Below the pieces are notes generated by a model. The model saw only the letters and a list, made by a program, of their open reading frames with translations. It was not told the DNA's origin and searched no databases. Shown here one piece after another: positions 60,975 through 64,000 of a stretch of 64,000 nt of DNA. Position numbers and translations under genes: made by a program. Position 1 is the first letter of the stretch. Each line of letters opens with the position of its first letter. The DNA comes from Terriglobia bacterium. GTDB taxonomy: Bacteria; Acidobacteriota; Terriglobia; Acidiferrales; UBA7541. The stretch spans positions 238,108-302,107 of the forward strand of contig JAIQGG010000004.1 of NCBI GenBank assembly GCA_020072785.1, written 5' to 3'.

Positions 60975-61390
60975 TGGCATACAGCGATAAGGTGGTCGAT
61001 CATTTCAACAACCCGCGCAACGTCGGGAGCCTGCCCAAGGAGGATCCCAACGTCGGCACCGGCCTGGTGGGCGCGCCGGAGTGCGGCGACGTTATGAAAC
61101 TGCAGATGAAGATCAATCCCGAGACGCAGGTCATCGAAGAGGCGCGCTTCAAGACCTTCGGGTGCGGCTCGGCGATCGCCAGCTCCTCGCTGGCCACCGA
61201 GTGGGTCAAGGGCAAGACTGTCGAGGAGGCCCTGTCCATCAAGAACACGGACATCGTGAAGGAACTGGCCCTGCCGCCGGTGAAGATTCACTGTTCGGTG
61301 CTGGCCGAAGACGCCATCAAGTCGGCGATCAACGACTGGAAGAAAAAGAAGGGCCTGGAAGTGCCCGTGGCGGAGAAGTCCGCGCACTGA
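60974..61390 (+). CDS. iscU: Fe-S cluster scaffold protein IscU
   Basis: Scaffold (138 aa) on which 2Fe-2S clusters are built. Three conserved Cys are in VGAPECGDVMKLQ (with the Asp), KTFGCGSAIASSS and PPVKIHCSVLAEDAI. LPPVK (about 96-100) is the HscA-binding motif. AAGGAG precedes ATG 60974. Slightly longer Lys-rich C terminus than E. coli IscU. Confidence 0.96.
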   Translation: MAYSDKVVDHFNNPRNVGSLPKEDPNVGTGLVGAPECGDVMKLQMKINPETQVIEEARFKTFGCGSAIASSSLATEWVKGKTVEEALSIKNTDIVKELALPPVKIHCSVLAEDAIKSAINDWKKKKGLEVPVAEKSAH

Positions 61391-61425
61391 GCGGACGACG
61401 CACTGCGGCTAGAAGGCATCCGGTT

Positions 61426-61803
61426 ATGGAAACGAACGTCGCCAATGCGAACACGCAGGCCCCTAACGCCGCGGTCATTCACCTCAGCGAGCGCGCCGCG
61501 GAAAGAATCCGCGCGCTGCTGGCCAAAGAGGGCGTAGCCGCGGAAAGCGGCGGGCTGCGCGTCGGCGTGCAGGGCGGGGGCTGCTCCGGCCTCTCTTATG
61601 CCATGCGCCTCGATACGCAGGCCCGTGACCGCGACAAGATTTTCGAAGAACACGGCGCGCGGATCTTCGTGGACCCCAAGAGTTTTCTCTATTTGAGCGG
61701 CACGACGCTCGACTACGAAGTCACCGTGATGCGCCAGGGATTCGTCTTCCAGAATCCCAACGCCGCGCGGAATTGCGGCTGCGGCAGTTCCTTCACCGCC
61801 TAG
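61426..61803 (+). CDS. iscA: A-type Fe-S carrier protein
   Basis: A 125-aa carrier with the three-Cys pattern GVQGGGCSGLSYAM and NCGCGSSF at the C terminus. The N-terminal ~15 residues (METNVANANTQAPNAA) are a family-variable extension. It lies between iscU and hscB. ErpA-type function is equally possible from sequence. Confidence 0.93.
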   Translation: METNVANANTQAPNAAVIHLSERAAERIRALLAKEGVAAESGGLRVGVQGGGCSGLSYAMRLDTQARDRDKIFEEHGARIFVDPKSFLYLSGTTLDYEVTVMRQGFVFQNPNAARNCGCGSSFTA

Positions 61804-61947
61804 GAGCAGCACAAACTGGCGTTTGGCGCACTTCCGGGCCTTGCAGGCAGACCGCGCCGGGCACGTGGTTGGCCGCCGCATCCGCCAGCCACTTTTTTTG
61901 TGCCCATGAGAGGAAATTCGGCCGGGGTTCCGGCCGCAGGAATAGAG

Positions 61948-62634
61948 ATGGCCGCGCCGTTCACAATCACGAATCCGCCGCTGGTCTGCTGGAGCTGCCA
62001 CGACCGCACGCTGGGCACGCACTTCTGCTCGAGCTGCGGCAAGCTGGTGCAGCTGCGCGGGGGAATCGACTACTTCGCGCTCTTTGAGATGCCGCGCAAG
62101 CTGTGGGTCGAGCTGCCCGCGCTGGAGAAGAAATTTCTGCAGCTCAGCTGGAAGCTGCATCCGGACAATTTCGTGAGGGCCAGCGAGCAGGAGCGCGAAC
62201 TCTCGCTCCAGCACAGTTCGGAACTGAACGACGCCTACCGCACGCTGCGCGATCCCGTGGCCCGCCTGGAATATCTGCTGGGCATCGAGGGCATGCGCAA
62301 GGAGGGCGAGCACAAGCAGCAGGCCCCGCCCGAGCTGCTCGAAGAGGTTTTCGAGCTGAACGAATCGCTCGATGAGCTGCGCGAAGCCAAGGCTACCGGC
62401 GGCGATCTGGCGGCGCTGCAGACGCGGCTGCAGGCCGCGGAAAAGAGTTTTCAGGCCCAGCTCGGGGAAGTGGACGCCCAGCTGCAGAGCGCGGCCCGCG
62501 AGTGGGACGCGGCGTTCGACGCCCAAGCGGATGAGTCCGCGCGCAAGCAACTATTGTCCCGGATGAACGAGCTGCTCAACCGCCGTTCCTACATCCGAAA
62601 TCTGGTCACCAACGTTCAAAAGGAGTTGCAGTAG
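61948..62634 (+). CDS. hscB: co-chaperone HscB with N-terminal zinc ribbon
   Basis: J-domain co-chaperone (228 aa) that delivers IscU to HscA. A CxxC...CxxC zinc ribbon ([21 protein letters not shown]) comes first, as in eukaryotic-type HscB. The J domain follows ([34 protein letters not shown], with HPD), then the three-helix IscU-binding bundle. ATG 61948 has AGGAAT upstream; ATG 61906 would add 14 residues. Confidence 0.92.
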   Translation: MAAPFTITNPPLVCWSCHDRTLGTHFCSSCGKLVQLRGGIDYFALFEMPRKLWVELPALEKKFLQLSWKLHPDNFVRASEQERELSLQHSSELNDAYRTLRDPVARLEYLLGIEGMRKEGEHKQQAPPELLEEVFELNESLDELREAKATGGDLAALQTRLQAAEKSFQAQLGEVDAQLQSAAREWDAAFDAQADESARKQLLSRMNELLNRRSYIRNLVTNVQKELQ

Positions 62635-62681
62635 CGCGGGGCGGCAGCCTTGCGGTTTTTCCCGAGTCACCGGTCAGGACC

Positions 62682-64000
<1,319 letters not shown>

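Overview
The window reads as a chromosomal segment of a high-G+C, Gram-negative (diderm) bacterium. It carries lipid A genes (fabZ-lpxA-lpxI), a TonB-family protein, an RlpA-type lipoprotein and several exported peptidases. The closest overall impression is Acidobacteriota: high G+C, LpxI instead of LpxH, exported M1/M20/MA-type peptidases, FecR-like exported proteins, and many short palindromic repeats between genes. That assignment is an inference from gene content, not from a marker-gene comparison.

Layout. 0-5.7 kb: end of tyrA, a 3-oxoacid CoA-transferase pair (scoA/scoB), a CDP-alcohol phosphatidyltransferase, a zinc-ribbon rhomboid protease, an RlpA-like lipoprotein and a HIT protein. 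5.8-11 kb: exported M1 aminopeptidase, TPR/MA-type peptidase and M20 peptidase. 11.2-18.6 kb: a tight envelope/tRNA block, fabZ-lpxA-lpxI-oxidoreductase-tonB-like-small membrane ORF-miaA, then hflX. 19-29.3 kb: pgsA, an AMMECR1 gene, a fused aroD-aroE, trpE and trpG, an exported M20 peptidase, a FecR-like protein and trpD. 29.4-31.5 kb: a low-G+C island with one OLD-like ATPase-TOPRIM gene. 31.6-36.3 kb: sucC-sucD-ndk, a truncated transposase-type helix-turn-helix gene and xseA. 36.3-38.6 kb: a repeat-rich, lower-G+C stretch with an antitoxin-like protein and a lipoprotein. 38.6-40.4 kb: lepA. 40.5-42.9 kb: a restriction-modification cassette. 43.2-49.7 kb: a TPR-GAF-degenerate GGDEF protein, a thiolase/3-hydroxyacyl-CoA dehydrogenase/crotonase set, ribH and nusB. 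50.5-57.4 kb: a seven-gene minus-strand run with a full fructose-6-P to GDP-mannose route (manA, manC, PMM/PGM), an aminotransferase and coaD. 57.7-64 kb: a metallophosphatase, then an isc operon (iscR-iscS-orf-iscU-iscA-hscB-hscA) running off the end.

The strongest discovery is at 40536-42935. A DNA adenine methyltransferase and a probable restriction endonuclease, both of low G+C, lie between 24-bp inverted repeats (one mismatch). Immediately outside these is an 8-10 bp direct repeat. This is the signature of transposition, yet there is no transposase inside, so it looks like a non-autonomous mobile R-M unit.

The second theme is repeats. A family of 17-bp palindromes (core TGACCGC-TTC-GCGGTCA) occurs about eleven times, with paired compensatory changes in the stem. 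One copy lies inside the rlpA coding sequence, read in frame. The signal peptide of the same protein resembles a different dispersed repeat found twice between fecR and trpD. Another palindrome forms the 3' end of the truncated transposase-type gene.
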